Assembly: GCA_016935975.1 (NCBI GenBank)
Contig: JAFGPX010000165.1
Location: 1 to 40,079 of the forward strand
Origin: Deltaproteobacteria bacterium
GTDB taxonomy: Bacteria > Myxococcota_A > Polyangia > Fen-1088
Length of the DNA: 40,079 bases
Reading direction: 5' to 3'
The notes under the pieces are model-generated. The model saw only the letters and a program-made list of their open reading frames with translations, made no database searches and had not been told where the DNA came from. The translations under genes were made by a program, and so were the position numbers. How positions within the stretch are numbered: position 1 is the stretch's first letter; each line of letters starts with the position of its first letter. Shown in pieces: positions 6,754-15,031 of this stretch.

Positions 6754-8799
6754 ATGCGAAAAGGACTGATCGGACTTGCATGCGCGGTAGTCGTCGCCTT
6801 GACGTTGGCGACCAATGGCTGTGGCGGCTCCAGCTCGGGCCAAGGCTCGAGCGGCGGGCAGGTGGGCAGCGGCGGAAGCTCCAGCGGCGGGATCTCGGGC
6901 AGCGGCGGCGCTAGTGCCAGCGGTGGGCTCTCGGGCAGCGGCGGCTCTCGGGCCAGCGGCGGGATCTCGGGCAGCGGCGGCTCTCGGGCCAGTGGCGGAA
7001 GCAGCGGTTCCGGTGGCCAGACGACCAATTGCACGAACGGGCCGACCTGCGGCGGCGACCTGGTCGGGACCTGGGACGTGACGTCTTCGTGCCTGACCTT
7101 GTCGGGCGACATGGACATGACGTTGTCCAGTCTGGGGTGCCCGACCGTTCCAGTCACTGGATCCCTCCAGGTGACGGGAACGTGGACCGCCAAGTCCGAC
7201 GGGACGTACACGGACAACACGACCACGACGGGCTCCTTCACGTGCCCGCTCGCCCCCTCGTGCCTGTCGGTCTCGTCCGTCGACGTCGAGTGCTTCAAGA
7301 TGGCAAACGCCTTTACCGCCGTAGGGTGGAAGACGGCCACTTGCTCGACCAACACAAACGACGAGTGCAACTGCTCGGTCACGGCCGACCAGTCCGGCGG
7401 CATCGGCGTCATATCGCCTTGGAAGTCTGATAGCGGCACCTACACCACCTCGGGCAGCGGGCTCAATGCCGACGACTACGTGGACTACTCGTACTGCGTT
7501 TCGGGCAACACGTTGACCCTGACCCCCAAGCCCACCATCCTGCCCGTGACAGGCACGATCGTGCTACAGAAGAGCGGCACCTCGCCGGGGACGGGTGGTG
7601 CGGGCGGCAGGGGCGGCGCGGGCGGGGCGGGAGGAGCCACCGCGGGCACGGGCGGCAGGACGGGCGCAGGCGGCGCCACCACGGGCACGGGCGGCAGGAC
7701 GGGCGCAGGCGGAGCGACCAGGGGCACGGGCGGCAGGACCGGCGCAGGCGGCGCCACCGTTGGCTCGGGCGGCAACGCTGGGTCGGGCGGGACGACTGCG
7801 ACGGGAGGCACCACCGCGGGCGGCAGCACGGGCAGCAGACCGTGCGACATCTACGCCGCCGCCAACAACACTTGCGTCGCAGCCCACAGCACGGTGCGGG
7901 CTCTCTTGAGCTCGTACAAGGGCAACCTCTACCAGGTCAAGCGCGCAGACGGCACCACCAAGGACATCGGACAGACCGCGGACGGCTTTGCCGACTCGGC
8001 TGCGCAAGACGACTTCTGCAAGGGAACGACTTGCACCATTACCAGGATCTACGACCAGTCCGGCAAAGGGAATTTCCTCGCTGCCCAGACCCCGGACACA
8101 CAAGACATGAGCCCAGCCGGCCACTCGGGCATGACAGCCGCGAGCGCGACCAAGGAACAGCTGACGGTCGGCGGTCACAAGGTCTACTCGCTCTACACGA
8201 ACGCCAGCCAGGCCTATTGGCACGATGGCTCCAACTCCGGCATGCCAAAGGGTAGCTCTCCTCAGGGAATCTACATGGTGACGAGCGGCAAGCACGTCAG
8301 CAGCGGGTGCTGCTACGACTACGGGAACGGCCCCACCTCCCGAACCATGTCAGGCGGAGGCACCATGGACAGCGTCTATTTCGGGAACTGCACGATCTGG
8401 GGTTCGGGGAACGGCACGGGTCCGTGGGTCATGGCCGATCTCGAGGGCGGGATCTACTCCGCGGCCACCATCACCAAGAACAACGACGTCTTGAGCCTGC
8501 CCCACACCTACGTCACCGCCGTCGAGAAGAACAACGGCACGAGCGAGTTCACCCTCAGGGGTGCCGATGCGACGACGGGGAATCTGGCCACGTTCTACAA
8601 GGGCAAGCTTCCCAACGGGTATGGCCCGATGAAGAAGCAAGGGGCCGTCATTCTCGGCGCCGGTGGTGATTGCTGCTACAGCAACAACAATGCGAGTTAC
8701 GGGACCTTCTACGAAGGGGCGATCATCTCCGGCTATCCGTCCGACGCGACCGACGACGCCGTTCAGGCGAACGTCGTCAGCGCGGGCTACGGCAAGTAG
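6754..8799 (+). CDS. GH54 alpha-L-arabinofuranosidase lipoprotein
   Basis: The protein has 681 residues from the ATG at 6754, which has a GAGAGG site and a lipoprotein signal (Cys23 in ATNGC). A Gly/Ser linker (to about 90) leads to an unrecognised Cys-rich domain (about 93-275, beginning LVGTWDVTS). A second Gly/Thr linker (to about 361) is followed by the catalytic domain (362-681). That domain matches the fungal AbfB catalytic region: PCDIYAA, CVAAHSTVRALL, IYDQSGKGN, CCYDYGN. The nucleophile is expected to be Glu564 (MADLEGG) and the acid/base Asp639 (GGDCCYSN). The arabinose-binding CBM42 domain that follows in fungal enzymes is absent. It should remove arabinofuranose side groups or ends and complement the neighbouring endo-arabinanase. 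GH54 is best known from fungi, so its bacterial setting is notable. Confidence 0.93.
   Translation: MRKGLIGLACAVVVALTLATNGCGGSSSGQGSSGGQVGSGGSSSGGISGSGGASASGGLSGSGGSRASGGISGSGGSRASGGSSGSGGQTTNCTNGPTCGGDLVGTWDVTSSCLTLSGDMDMTLSSLGCPTVPVTGSLQVTGTWTAKSDGTYTDNTTTTGSFTCPLAPSCLSVSSVDVECFKMANAFTAVGWKTATCSTNTNDECNCSVTADQSGGIGVISPWKSDSGTYTTSGSGLNADDYVDYSYCVSGNTLTLTPKPTILPVTGTIVLQKSGTSPGTGGAGGRGGAGGAGGATAGTGGRTGAGGATTGTGGRTGAGGATRGTGGRTGAGGATVGSGGNAGSGGTTATGGTTAGGSTGSRPCDIYAAANNTCVAAHSTVRALLSSYKGNLYQVKRADGTTKDIGQTADGFADSAAQDDFCKGTTCTITRIYDQSGKGNFLAAQTPDTQDMSPAGHSGMTAASATKEQLTVGGHKVYSLYTNASQAYWHDGSNSGMPKGSSPQGIYMVTSGKHVSSGCCYDYGNGPTSRTMSGGGTMDSVYFGNCTIWGSGNGTGPWVMADLEGGIYSAATITKNNDVLSLPHTYVTAVEKNNGTSEFTLRGADATTGNLATFYKGKLPNGYGPMKKQGAVILGAGGDCCYSNNNASYGTFYEGAIISGYPSDATDDAVQANVVSAGYGK
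6880..7023 (+). repeat. Four 36-base tandem repeats coding a Gly/Ser linker
   Basis: Four 12-codon units (pattern SGGISGSGGSRA, with small changes) follow each other in the first linker of the GH54 gene. They are in frame and low in complexity, so they read as a protein spacer, not a separate element. Confidence 0.7.
7636..7791 (+). repeat. Four 39-base tandem repeats coding a Gly/Thr linker
   Basis: Four 13-codon units with the pattern ATxGTGGRTGAGG (the last degenerate) lie just before the GH54 catalytic domain. Near-identical DNA between units suggests recent expansion by slippage or unequal recombination. Confidence 0.75.
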
Positions 8800-9150
8800 G
8801 TCGGTTGGCAGGGGAGCAGGCTTCGTGGCCCGGTCGTTGACGTGGGCGGGAACGCTCATCTCGTCGAGCGGCGTGACGTACTCCGTATCGTCGTAGTCCA
8901 GCAGCGGCCGTACGAAGCTGGTGGCGGAGTGGAAGTGTAGAGGCGCGAGGACAGCCACCTCGATTCTCGGCCGCCGCGCGCGCCGTGGACATTGCAGAGC
9001 GACGCCCGCGCCGGCGCCTGGCGGATTTGCCCGCCGGCGGAGACCGGCCGAAGGATCGACGCCACCCTCGAACGCAGCGGCCGCCCCCCATCGGCCTTCT
9101 TGCAGATTAGAAATCTGATTCCAATATGCAAGACATGCGAAAGCGGCAGT
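8800..9150. other. Non-coding stretch between GH54 gene and GH54 remnant
   Basis: No intact gene is supported here. The minus strand has a coding-like stretch near 8810-8960 (peptide with FVRPLLDYDDTEYVTPL and EMSVPAHVNDRATK) that lacks a recognisable start or family. It may be the tail of a lost gene. A short AT-richer piece lies at about 9100-9140, just before homology to GH54 resumes. Confidence 0.35.
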
Positions 9151-9291
9151 AGTGGTGGCGATTGCTGCTACAGCAACTCCAACGCGAGTCAGGGAACCCT
9201 GTACGAGGGGGCCATCGTCTCGGGCTACCCGTCCGACGCGACCGAAGACGCCATCCAGGCGAGCATCATCAGCGAGGGCTACCGCAGGTAG
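9151..9291 (+). pseudogene. C-terminal remnant of a second GH54 arabinofuranosidase gene
   Basis: About 46 codons encode GGDCCYSNSNASQGTLYEG followed by a close copy of the GH54 C-terminus (SGYPSDAT, then a tail ending in a TAG stop). The matching end of the intact gene lies at 8662-8799. Similarity continues about a dozen bases past both stop codons (TAGG...CGGTTGGC). Only the last tenth of the catalytic domain is left. It keeps the acid/base Asp but not the nucleophile region, so it cannot be functional. It is best read as what remains of a tandem duplicate after deletion of its 5' part. Confidence 0.8.
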
Positions 9292-9314
9292 GGGCGGTTG
9301 GCGAACTGCCCTCC

Positions 9315-11027
9315 TCAGCGTGCCACTCGTGAGATCCGGATCAACACGTCCGCGTCGTTCTGGAATTCCAGCAGCGTCTCGAGCTTGCGCCCCGGCCAGA
9401 TGTCGTAGCCGGGCAGCGGCTCTTTCGTGGACAGCCTGATCTGTTGCACCACGTAGATGTCGTAGAAAAGCCGGCGGGCCAGGGCCTCGAAGATGAATGG
9501 ATCCTGCCTCGCGGCCTCGAAGCTCATGGCGCCGTAGCCCATGATGGTGAAGTGGTTGGGGCGATCGGTGACGATGAGGATGCGCTTCTCGTGCAGGCTC
9601 TCGAAGAAGCGCCAGGTGGTGGCGCTCTCGCGAGTCTGCGTCAGCCGGTTCAGCATGCGGTGCTGGGAAGCGTCCGCAATGGTAACTGGTAGCACCGCGG
9701 CGGCGAGCAGAACGGCGACGAAGGGTCGAAGGCGCCCGAGCAAACGAGTCAGGCCCCAGGCCGCGGCGAACGAGAAGAAGGTGTCGATCGGAAGGAACAG
9801 GCGAGCGGACGCGGGGTTCTGGGCACGTCCCCACGCGTAGGTGAAGACGACCATCGACTGGAGCAGCATCCAGGCGATGACGAAGATGGGGAACTTGAGG
9901 CGCGTCCAATCGCGCGAGAGCAATCCGCGACGGTGCGAGTGCAGCCAGAGGATGCAACCAAGGATGCCCAGGGCGAGGACTACGCGCGAGTGAGCGGGAT
10001 ACGAATGGAAGGGCGATACGATGGGCTTCCAGTACTCGTGGACGTTGCTCAAGAAGCTCTCGAGCCCGAAGGCAACCGTCCCGGGCTCCTGCCTCGGCAC
10101 GCTCCCAACCAGCACCGCCTGCCAGATGCGGGGCAGGAGATAGGCCGGGGTCAGGGCATAGATGAAGGTGTAGGGACGCAGGGTGCTCCACGCGACCATC
10201 CGGAAGAAGAGCAGCAGCGCCACCACGGGCAGGATGAAAAGAGCGCTCTCGTAGCGGATCTCGGCGAACATGCACAGATTCATCCAGAGCATTGCCAGGC
10301 GCGCCGGCGAAGACTCGCGGCAGTAGTCCGCGAGGGTCTTGAGCGCGAGCAGCGCGAAGAAGAGGGCAAGGAAGTCGAAGCCGCCCGAGCGCACCGCGAG
10401 CAGCGTGACGGGATGGGCCACCACGAACAGGGACGCGACGATGCCGAAGGTCTCGCCGCCGAGGCTCTTGGCCAGCCGGTAGGCCAGAAACACGAAGGCC
10501 GGCAGCAGTATGAGATTGAAGGCGAAGGCGTTCTCGTGGGAATAGCCCCACACGACGTGGACCAGGCTGACCAGGAACGGGAACAACGCCGGCCGTTGAT
10601 CGATGGCCACGTCGACGTCCCAGTAGCTGTCGTAGTAGTACTTGCCTGAGACCGTGAAGGTTGCTGTCTGCGAGGCATAGAGGTTCTTCGACGTGCCGAC
10701 CAGGTTGGCTTCGTCGGAAAGCATGCGCAAGGCGGGCTCGATGGCGTGCCAGGCAATGACCGTCAAGGCGAAGGCGATGACCAGGCCCGGCCAGTTGTCC
10801 TTCGCCCACGCGACGACCGCCTCGCGGCGCAGGCCACGCGCGGCGTGCAGGTAGGTGCCGGCCCAGCACAGGACCGTGGCCAGGAGGAAGTAGTACGTGG
10901 TGTGAACGAAGAGCCACTGGGTGTAACGGGTCTCCACCAAGCCGATCGCGAGGAAGGTCAGAAGCGCTGCCGGCAGTAGGACGAGAGCGATCTTCGCTGG
11001 TGTCCGGATTGGCGCGTTCGTGGTCAT
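9315..11027 (-). CDS. Polytopic membrane protein, GT-C/PMT-like glycosyltransferase candidate
   Basis: The protein has 570 residues from the ATG at 11027 (MTTNAP). It has about ten or more hydrophobic segments between residues 10 and 430, then a soluble C-terminal part of about 120 residues. The first loop contains a DEAN segment and the stretch KYYYDSYWDVDVAID, where acidic residues sit in a large periplasmic loop, as in the ArnT/PMT (GT39, GT83) superfamily. That fold transfers sugars from polyprenyl-phosphate donors. Assignment is by topology and loop position, not by a diagnostic motif. It lies 10-11 bases after the other large membrane protein gene and downstream of a polyprenyl-phosphate-type GT2, which would supply such a donor. 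An O-antigen ligase or flippase is less likely. Confidence 0.72.
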   Translation of the reverse strand: MTTNAPIRTPAKIALVLLPAALLTFLAIGLVETRYTQWLFVHTTYYFLLATVLCWAGTYLHAARGLRREAVVAWAKDNWPGLVIAFALTVIAWHAIEPALRMLSDEANLVGTSKNLYASQTATFTVSGKYYYDSYWDVDVAIDQRPALFPFLVSLVHVVWGYSHENAFAFNLILLPAFVFLAYRLAKSLGGETFGIVASLFVVAHPVTLLAVRSGGFDFLALFFALLALKTLADYCRESSPARLAMLWMNLCMFAEIRYESALFILPVVALLLFFRMVAWSTLRPYTFIYALTPAYLLPRIWQAVLVGSVPRQEPGTVAFGLESFLSNVHEYWKPIVSPFHSYPAHSRVVLALGILGCILWLHSHRRGLLSRDWTRLKFPIFVIAWMLLQSMVVFTYAWGRAQNPASARLFLPIDTFFSFAAAWGLTRLLGRLRPFVAVLLAAAVLPVTIADASQHRMLNRLTQTRESATTWRFFESLHEKRILIVTDRPNHFTIMGYGAMSFEAARQDPFIFEALARRLFYDIYVVQQIRLSTKEPLPGYDIWPGRKLETLLEFQNDADVLIRISRVAR

Positions 11028-11038
11028 GGTCCGATGCC

Positions 11039-13102
11039 TCAGAATCGATAGAGTCTGTATCCACCCAGCTCGAATGCCGGCCGGTTGACGATCGGTTCCG
11101 GCCAGTCTACGCGATCGCCCCGGTTGAGCAGGAACCAACGGAAGCCGAGCTGGCGAGCCGTGGCCATGATGGCGCTCGCGTCCCGCAGGGCCATGAACTC
11201 CTCGATGGCATCCGCGCGCTCTTGCACTCGATCGGCGTTGTGGTGGATCAGCGTCATCGAACGCGCGACGAACGCCTTTCGCTCCGACAACGCAGCCACG
11301 ACGCAGAAACGATCCAACTGCGAGTCCTGGACGAGATCCTGCGCCCCGCCGTGGTCGCGCGCGTATTCGGCGGCCCGCACCAGACCGACGGGGATGTGGT
11401 GCGGCGGGGAAATGCTGCGCATGGCCCACATTTGGTGGACGCCGGATCCGAAATACGCGGGGACGGCCAGAAGGACGACGGCCAGGGCGACGAGGGTTGG
11501 TCGCGCGAAGCGGGCCAGGCGCTTCGACTCGAGCAGCGACAGTCCGGCGGCCCCGCCAAGCCACGCCACCACGGCGAAGTACACCACGATGACCGGCCGG
11601 TGCGACAGCTCGTCGGGCGTGCTGCTGCGCATGTCGAGCGCCAGGCCCAGGAACATCGCCAGGAAGTTGGCGATGAGGACGAACGGGAGGATCCAGAACG
11701 GCGCCGGCGTCCGCTTGCGCACGCGGACGGCCAGAACGACCAGCAGCGGTACGAATGCCCCTAGCGCCGCGAACAGGACGAAGGGGATGCCCAGAAGGAG
11801 GTTCGAGAGCGCGGAGCTGTCGAGCCCGATGCGTGGGAGGACGAGGTCCCGCACGGCGCCCGGCTGCGTGAAGCGGCCCACGTGACCGAGCAGATCCCGG
11901 GCGCCCGAGCCGTCGAAACGGATCAGGGGCACGCCGGGCACGTTCCGCACGGCGAAGACGGTCGCCCCATAGGCCGCGACGGCGGCGGCCGCCCACAGGA
12001 TCCGCTTGCGAAGGCCCAAAGGCTTTCGGAAGAACAGCGGAGGGACCAGCACGAGCAGAAGCGCGCTCGCGATGAAGAAGTGGGCTTTGTAGAGGAGGAG
12101 CAAGCCCCCGACCAGCCAGCCGGCGAGGACGTGCAGCCAGCTTCCCTGGGTACACCCGCGCATGACGAAGAGCCAGGCCACGGCCCAGATGGCCACGCCG
12201 TAGGTCGCGCTGGGCGACATCTGGGTCAGCCAGTGATAGGACAGAAACGTGTTGCGCATGCCCTGCTGCGCCCCATCCGGCAGCAAGAGCAGCGCCGCGC
12301 ACGCGGCCAGCCCCGGCCACCTTCCCCAGAACGATCCGACGAGAGCATAGGCTCCGAGCCCGGTGAAGAACACGCCCACGGGCGCCAGGATGCCGGCGAA
12401 GGCCGTGTACGACTGGATGCCCGACGCCTGCTTGATGAAGGCCGGTGTCAGGTAGACCCCGTAGTGGTAGAGGCGAGCGGGCACCCCGGCGAGCCGGAAG
12501 TCCTCGATGGTCGCCGCCCCGTGGCCGGCGCCGAAGATGCGCAGGTGGACCGCGTGATAGAAGCCGTCGATCCACGGCTTGAAGACGACGGCGTCGTCTT
12601 GTAGCGAGGCGGGGCGAAGCGAGTCCTGGCACCACAGCGTGGCGGCGGCCAGGGACAAGCCGAGAGCCAGGAGCGCCACGGAGGCGTCTCGACTCGCTTC
12701 CCTCGTCGGTTTCGCGGCGACGAACAGCAAGGCCGCGAGCGCGAGCACGATGGCGAAGTTGGCGACGATGCCGAGCGGGGAGAGCCACGCGAGCGCGAAC
12801 AGCGCGGTGTTGACGGCGGCGTAGCCGACGAGCAAGCGCAACGGCAGGTCGAAGAGCACGCCCGCGGCCAACGGCCGCCAGCCGCCAAGAAGAGAGCCGA
12901 CCAGGTAGAACGAGAAGAAGGCCGCCGCGGACGCCAGCAACGCCAGGAGCGAGAAAGAGCCTCCCGCGGCTTCCGCCCAGACCGCCACCACGGCGGCTGC
13001 GAGCGACACGGCGACCAGATCCGACACGCTGTAGGTGGGCGCTACGTTCGGCCGAACCTTGAGGAAGCTCCGTAGGCCCTGAAGGCCTGCTGCCCGTCGC
13101 AA
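11039..13102 (-). CDS. Large polytopic membrane protein, GT-C-like
   Basis: The protein has 687 residues if the TTG at 13102 is used; a GTG 75 bases further in (13027) is an alternative, since no strong ribosome-binding site decides. It has about twelve or more membrane helices up to about residue 560, followed by a soluble C-terminal domain with segments such as AAEYARDHGG and LGFRWFLLNRGD. That tail resembles those of membrane mannosyltransferase-like proteins, in which it reads as a periplasmic domain after the helices. I cannot name a family. Residues 160-190 hold a large loop with acidic residues. The gene is followed closely by the 9315-11027 gene and preceded after 80 bases by the SDR gene, so it probably belongs to the same transcription unit. 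Confidence 0.72.
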   Translation of the reverse strand: MRRAAGLQGLRSFLKVRPNVAPTYSVSDLVAVSLAAAVVAVWAEAAGGSFSLLALLASAAAFFSFYLVGSLLGGWRPLAAGVLFDLPLRLLVGYAAVNTALFALAWLSPLGIVANFAIVLALAALLFVAAKPTREASRDASVALLALGLSLAAATLWCQDSLRPASLQDDAVVFKPWIDGFYHAVHLRIFGAGHGAATIEDFRLAGVPARLYHYGVYLTPAFIKQASGIQSYTAFAGILAPVGVFFTGLGAYALVGSFWGRWPGLAACAALLLLPDGAQQGMRNTFLSYHWLTQMSPSATYGVAIWAVAWLFVMRGCTQGSWLHVLAGWLVGGLLLLYKAHFFIASALLLVLVPPLFFRKPLGLRKRILWAAAAVAAYGATVFAVRNVPGVPLIRFDGSGARDLLGHVGRFTQPGAVRDLVLPRIGLDSSALSNLLLGIPFVLFAALGAFVPLLVVLAVRVRKRTPAPFWILPFVLIANFLAMFLGLALDMRSSTPDELSHRPVIVVYFAVVAWLGGAAGLSLLESKRLARFARPTLVALAVVLLAVPAYFGSGVHQMWAMRSISPPHHIPVGLVRAAEYARDHGGAQDLVQDSQLDRFCVVAALSERKAFVARSMTLIHHNADRVQERADAIEEFMALRDASAIMATARQLGFRWFLLNRGDRVDWPEPIVNRPAFELGGYRLYRF

Positions 13103-13182
13103 ATGACGGCTATCCTACCGGAGCGCGACAGACCCTGCACCAGTTTTGGGGCATGGAAACCCTGCTCCCCCGGCCGCAGCTC

Positions 13183-13989
13183 TCATTGCCCCGCGCCCGG
13201 CCGGCGCGTCTTCCCGTCGAGCGTCTTGCGTCCCTGGAAGAAGCCGGGGATGAGACGCTGGGCGAGTCCTATCGCGACATAGAGAGGGAAAGCCGGCCAC
13301 GGATAGACCAACTTCTGCTTCCGGGTCAGCACGAAGCGTGAGACGGCGCGCACGGCACCGTCGAGGGGCGCGCAGAAGAGGTTTCTCGTCCGGACCATCC
13401 ACGCCGGAAACTTGTCGGCCATCGTGTAGATCCCGGCGCGAAGGGGGCCGAGCACGACCTGTTGGAACACCAGGTCCGTGCCCGCGTACATCCTGGCCCA
13501 AACCGCGAAGCAGGCCGTCAAGGCCTTCTTGCTCGTGTGATAGCCGAGGCCGTAGGGGTTGCCCGCGTAGCCGGCCAGGGAACCGATGGCGACCACGTGG
13601 CGCCGAACATGGAGCGCGGGAAGCTGGGTCAGTGGCGCGATGAAATTCAGGACGCCATAGAGGTTCGTATCGACGACCTCCTTGTAAGGGGACAGTCGAA
13701 ACGATTCGTCATTGTCCACGCGGTTGATCCCGGCATTCAGAATGAAAACCTCCGGCAATTGGCCGGACGCCGCCAAACGGCGAACGAGCTCGGCGACATC
13801 CTCCGCGGAACGGACATCCACACACTCGAAACGAACCGACGGATACCGAGACTCGATCTCGGCGACGCGGCGACGGTTCACGCCGATGACCTGCGCCCCG
13901 TTCTTGGCGTAGTGCTCGAGGAGCGCCAGGCCGAGTCCCGAGGTCGTCCCGGTGATCAGAACGCGCTTAGCGCTCGCCTCGGATGTCAT
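13183..13989 (-). CDS. Short-chain dehydrogenase/reductase
   Basis: The protein has 268 residues and the ATG at 13989 lies inside the end of the GT2 gene (23-base overlap). Classical SDR features are present: the cofactor motif TGTTSGLG (13-20), NAG (85-87), Ser137, and the YxxxK pair Tyr150/Lys154. It should oxidise or reduce a hydroxyl or keto group with NAD(P). A hydrophobic stretch near the C-terminus (FPLYVAIGLAQRL) suggests membrane contact. Its place between a polyprenyl-phosphate GT2 and large membrane proteins suggests a sugar or lipid-linked sugar substrate, comparable in logic to DprE2 in decaprenyl-phosphoryl-arabinose synthesis. That comparison is inference, not homology evidence. 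Confidence 0.88.
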   Translation of the reverse strand: MTSEASAKRVLITGTTSGLGLALLEHYAKNGAQVIGVNRRRVAEIESRYPSVRFECVDVRSAEDVAELVRRLAASGQLPEVFILNAGINRVDNDESFRLSPYKEVVDTNLYGVLNFIAPLTQLPALHVRRHVVAIGSLAGYAGNPYGLGYHTSKKALTACFAVWARMYAGTDLVFQQVVLGPLRAGIYTMADKFPAWMVRTRNLFCAPLDGAVRAVSRFVLTRKQKLVYPWPAFPLYVAIGLAQRLIPGFFQGRKTLDGKTRRPGAGQ

Positions 13990-15031
13990 GGCTCCGACCC
14001 TCCTGCGGCGCCGGAGATCGCCCCGGCGCCGTCTCGCGGCAGCGGCCCCGCAGGAAGGTCTCCATCTCCGGGATGGTGTTGAGGCGCTTGCCGCCCTGGC
14101 GGATGGCTTTCCTGATGAACTTGGGCCTCCGCTTGGTTTCCTCGAAGATCTTGACCAGGTACTCGCCGAGGATGGCAATGGCGAGGACGTTGAGGCTGCC
14201 GAAGAACAGGACGACAACGATGATGGTGGAAACGCCATGAGGTATTTCCGGCCGACGTAGCCTGTCGACGATGTGGTAGAGGACGGCCAGGAACGAGAGC
14301 ACTGTCATCGTGGCTCCCGCGTAGGTCAGCAGCCCGATCGGCGCGAAAGTGAACGAGAAGATGCCCTTTCTTGCCCACCAGAAGTTCTCGAGCCAGCTAT
14401 GGGTCGAGCGCCCGAAGGCGCGTTCGGGACGGACATAGTCGACCCCCGTCTGCCTGAAACCGACCCGGGTCCGAAGCCCACGCAGGAATTGGTCGGTCTC
14501 GGGGAGCGAGAGCAGTTCGTCCACGACCCTCCTGTCCATCAGCGAGAAGTCACCCGCGTCGAGCGGCATCGGCACGCAGGAAAGGCCACGGAAGATCCTG
14601 TAGAAGGCCTTGCAGAAGATCGCCAGCAGCAGCGAGCCCCCGCGTTTGCTTCGGCGGCCATACACGACGTCATTGCCTTGGCGCCACTTCTCGAAGAAGG
14701 CGGGGATCACCTCGGGCGGATCCTGGAGATCGCCGTCGAGAAGAACCACGGCGTCGCCGGTCGCGATCTGCATGCCGCTTGCGAACGCGTTCTGCGAGCC
14801 GAAGTTCCTCGAATGCTCGATGGCCAGCACATGGCTGTCCTTTGCCGTCAGCTCCCGCAACACCGAATCGGTGTCGTCCGGGCTGCCGTCGTTGACGAAG
14901 ATGATTTCGTAGTCCACGGCCAGGGCGGAGAACACGGCGGAGAGCCGCTGGTGCATCAGCGGAATCGCCTGCGCGTCCTTGTAGCAGGCGACGACGGCCG
15001 AGAGCCGGAGGGGGCGATCGTCCTCAGCCAC
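13967..15031 (-). CDS. Family 2 glycosyltransferase, polyprenyl-phosphate sugar synthase type
   Basis: The protein has 354 residues from the GTG at 15031, which overlaps the transketolase B stop by 8 bases; a TTG at 15046 would add five residues. The GT-A fold motifs are VVACYKD, FVNDGSPDDT and the DxD-containing LLDGDLQDPPE. Two membrane helices follow (about 230-260 and 265-295). Such proteins (GtrB, ArnC, DPM1 classes) move a sugar from a nucleotide donor onto undecaprenyl phosphate at the inner face of the membrane. Neighbouring polytopic proteins could use the product on the outer face. The sugar itself is unknown; the transketolase pair upstream hints at an unusual carbon skeleton. Confidence 0.92.
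   Translation of the reverse strand: MAEDDRPLRLSAVVACYKDAQAIPLMHQRLSAVFSALAVDYEIIFVNDGSPDDTDSVLRELTAKDSHVLAIEHSRNFGSQNAFASGMQIATGDAVVLLDGDLQDPPEVIPAFFEKWRQGNDVVYGRRSKRGGSLLLAIFCKAFYRIFRGLSCVPMPLDAGDFSLMDRRVVDELLSLPETDQFLRGLRTRVGFRQTGVDYVRPERAFGRSTHSWLENFWWARKGIFSFTFAPIGLLTYAGATMTVLSFLAVLYHIVDRLRRPEIPHGVSTIIVVVLFFGSLNVLAIAILGEYLVKIFEETKRRPKFIRKAIRQGGKRLNTIPEMETFLRGRCRETAPGRSPAPQEGRSHDIRGER

Noticed and set aside
6880-7791. Regular short repeats that could suggest a CRISPR array
   Set aside because: The repeats are in-frame Gly/Ser/Thr codons without unique spacers between palindromic units, so they are protein linkers.
8350-12788. Very long minus-strand open frames across GH54 and the membrane protein genes
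   Set aside because: They are Arg/His/Pro-rich shadows in other frames. The real genes show membrane helices or catalytic motifs in a different frame.
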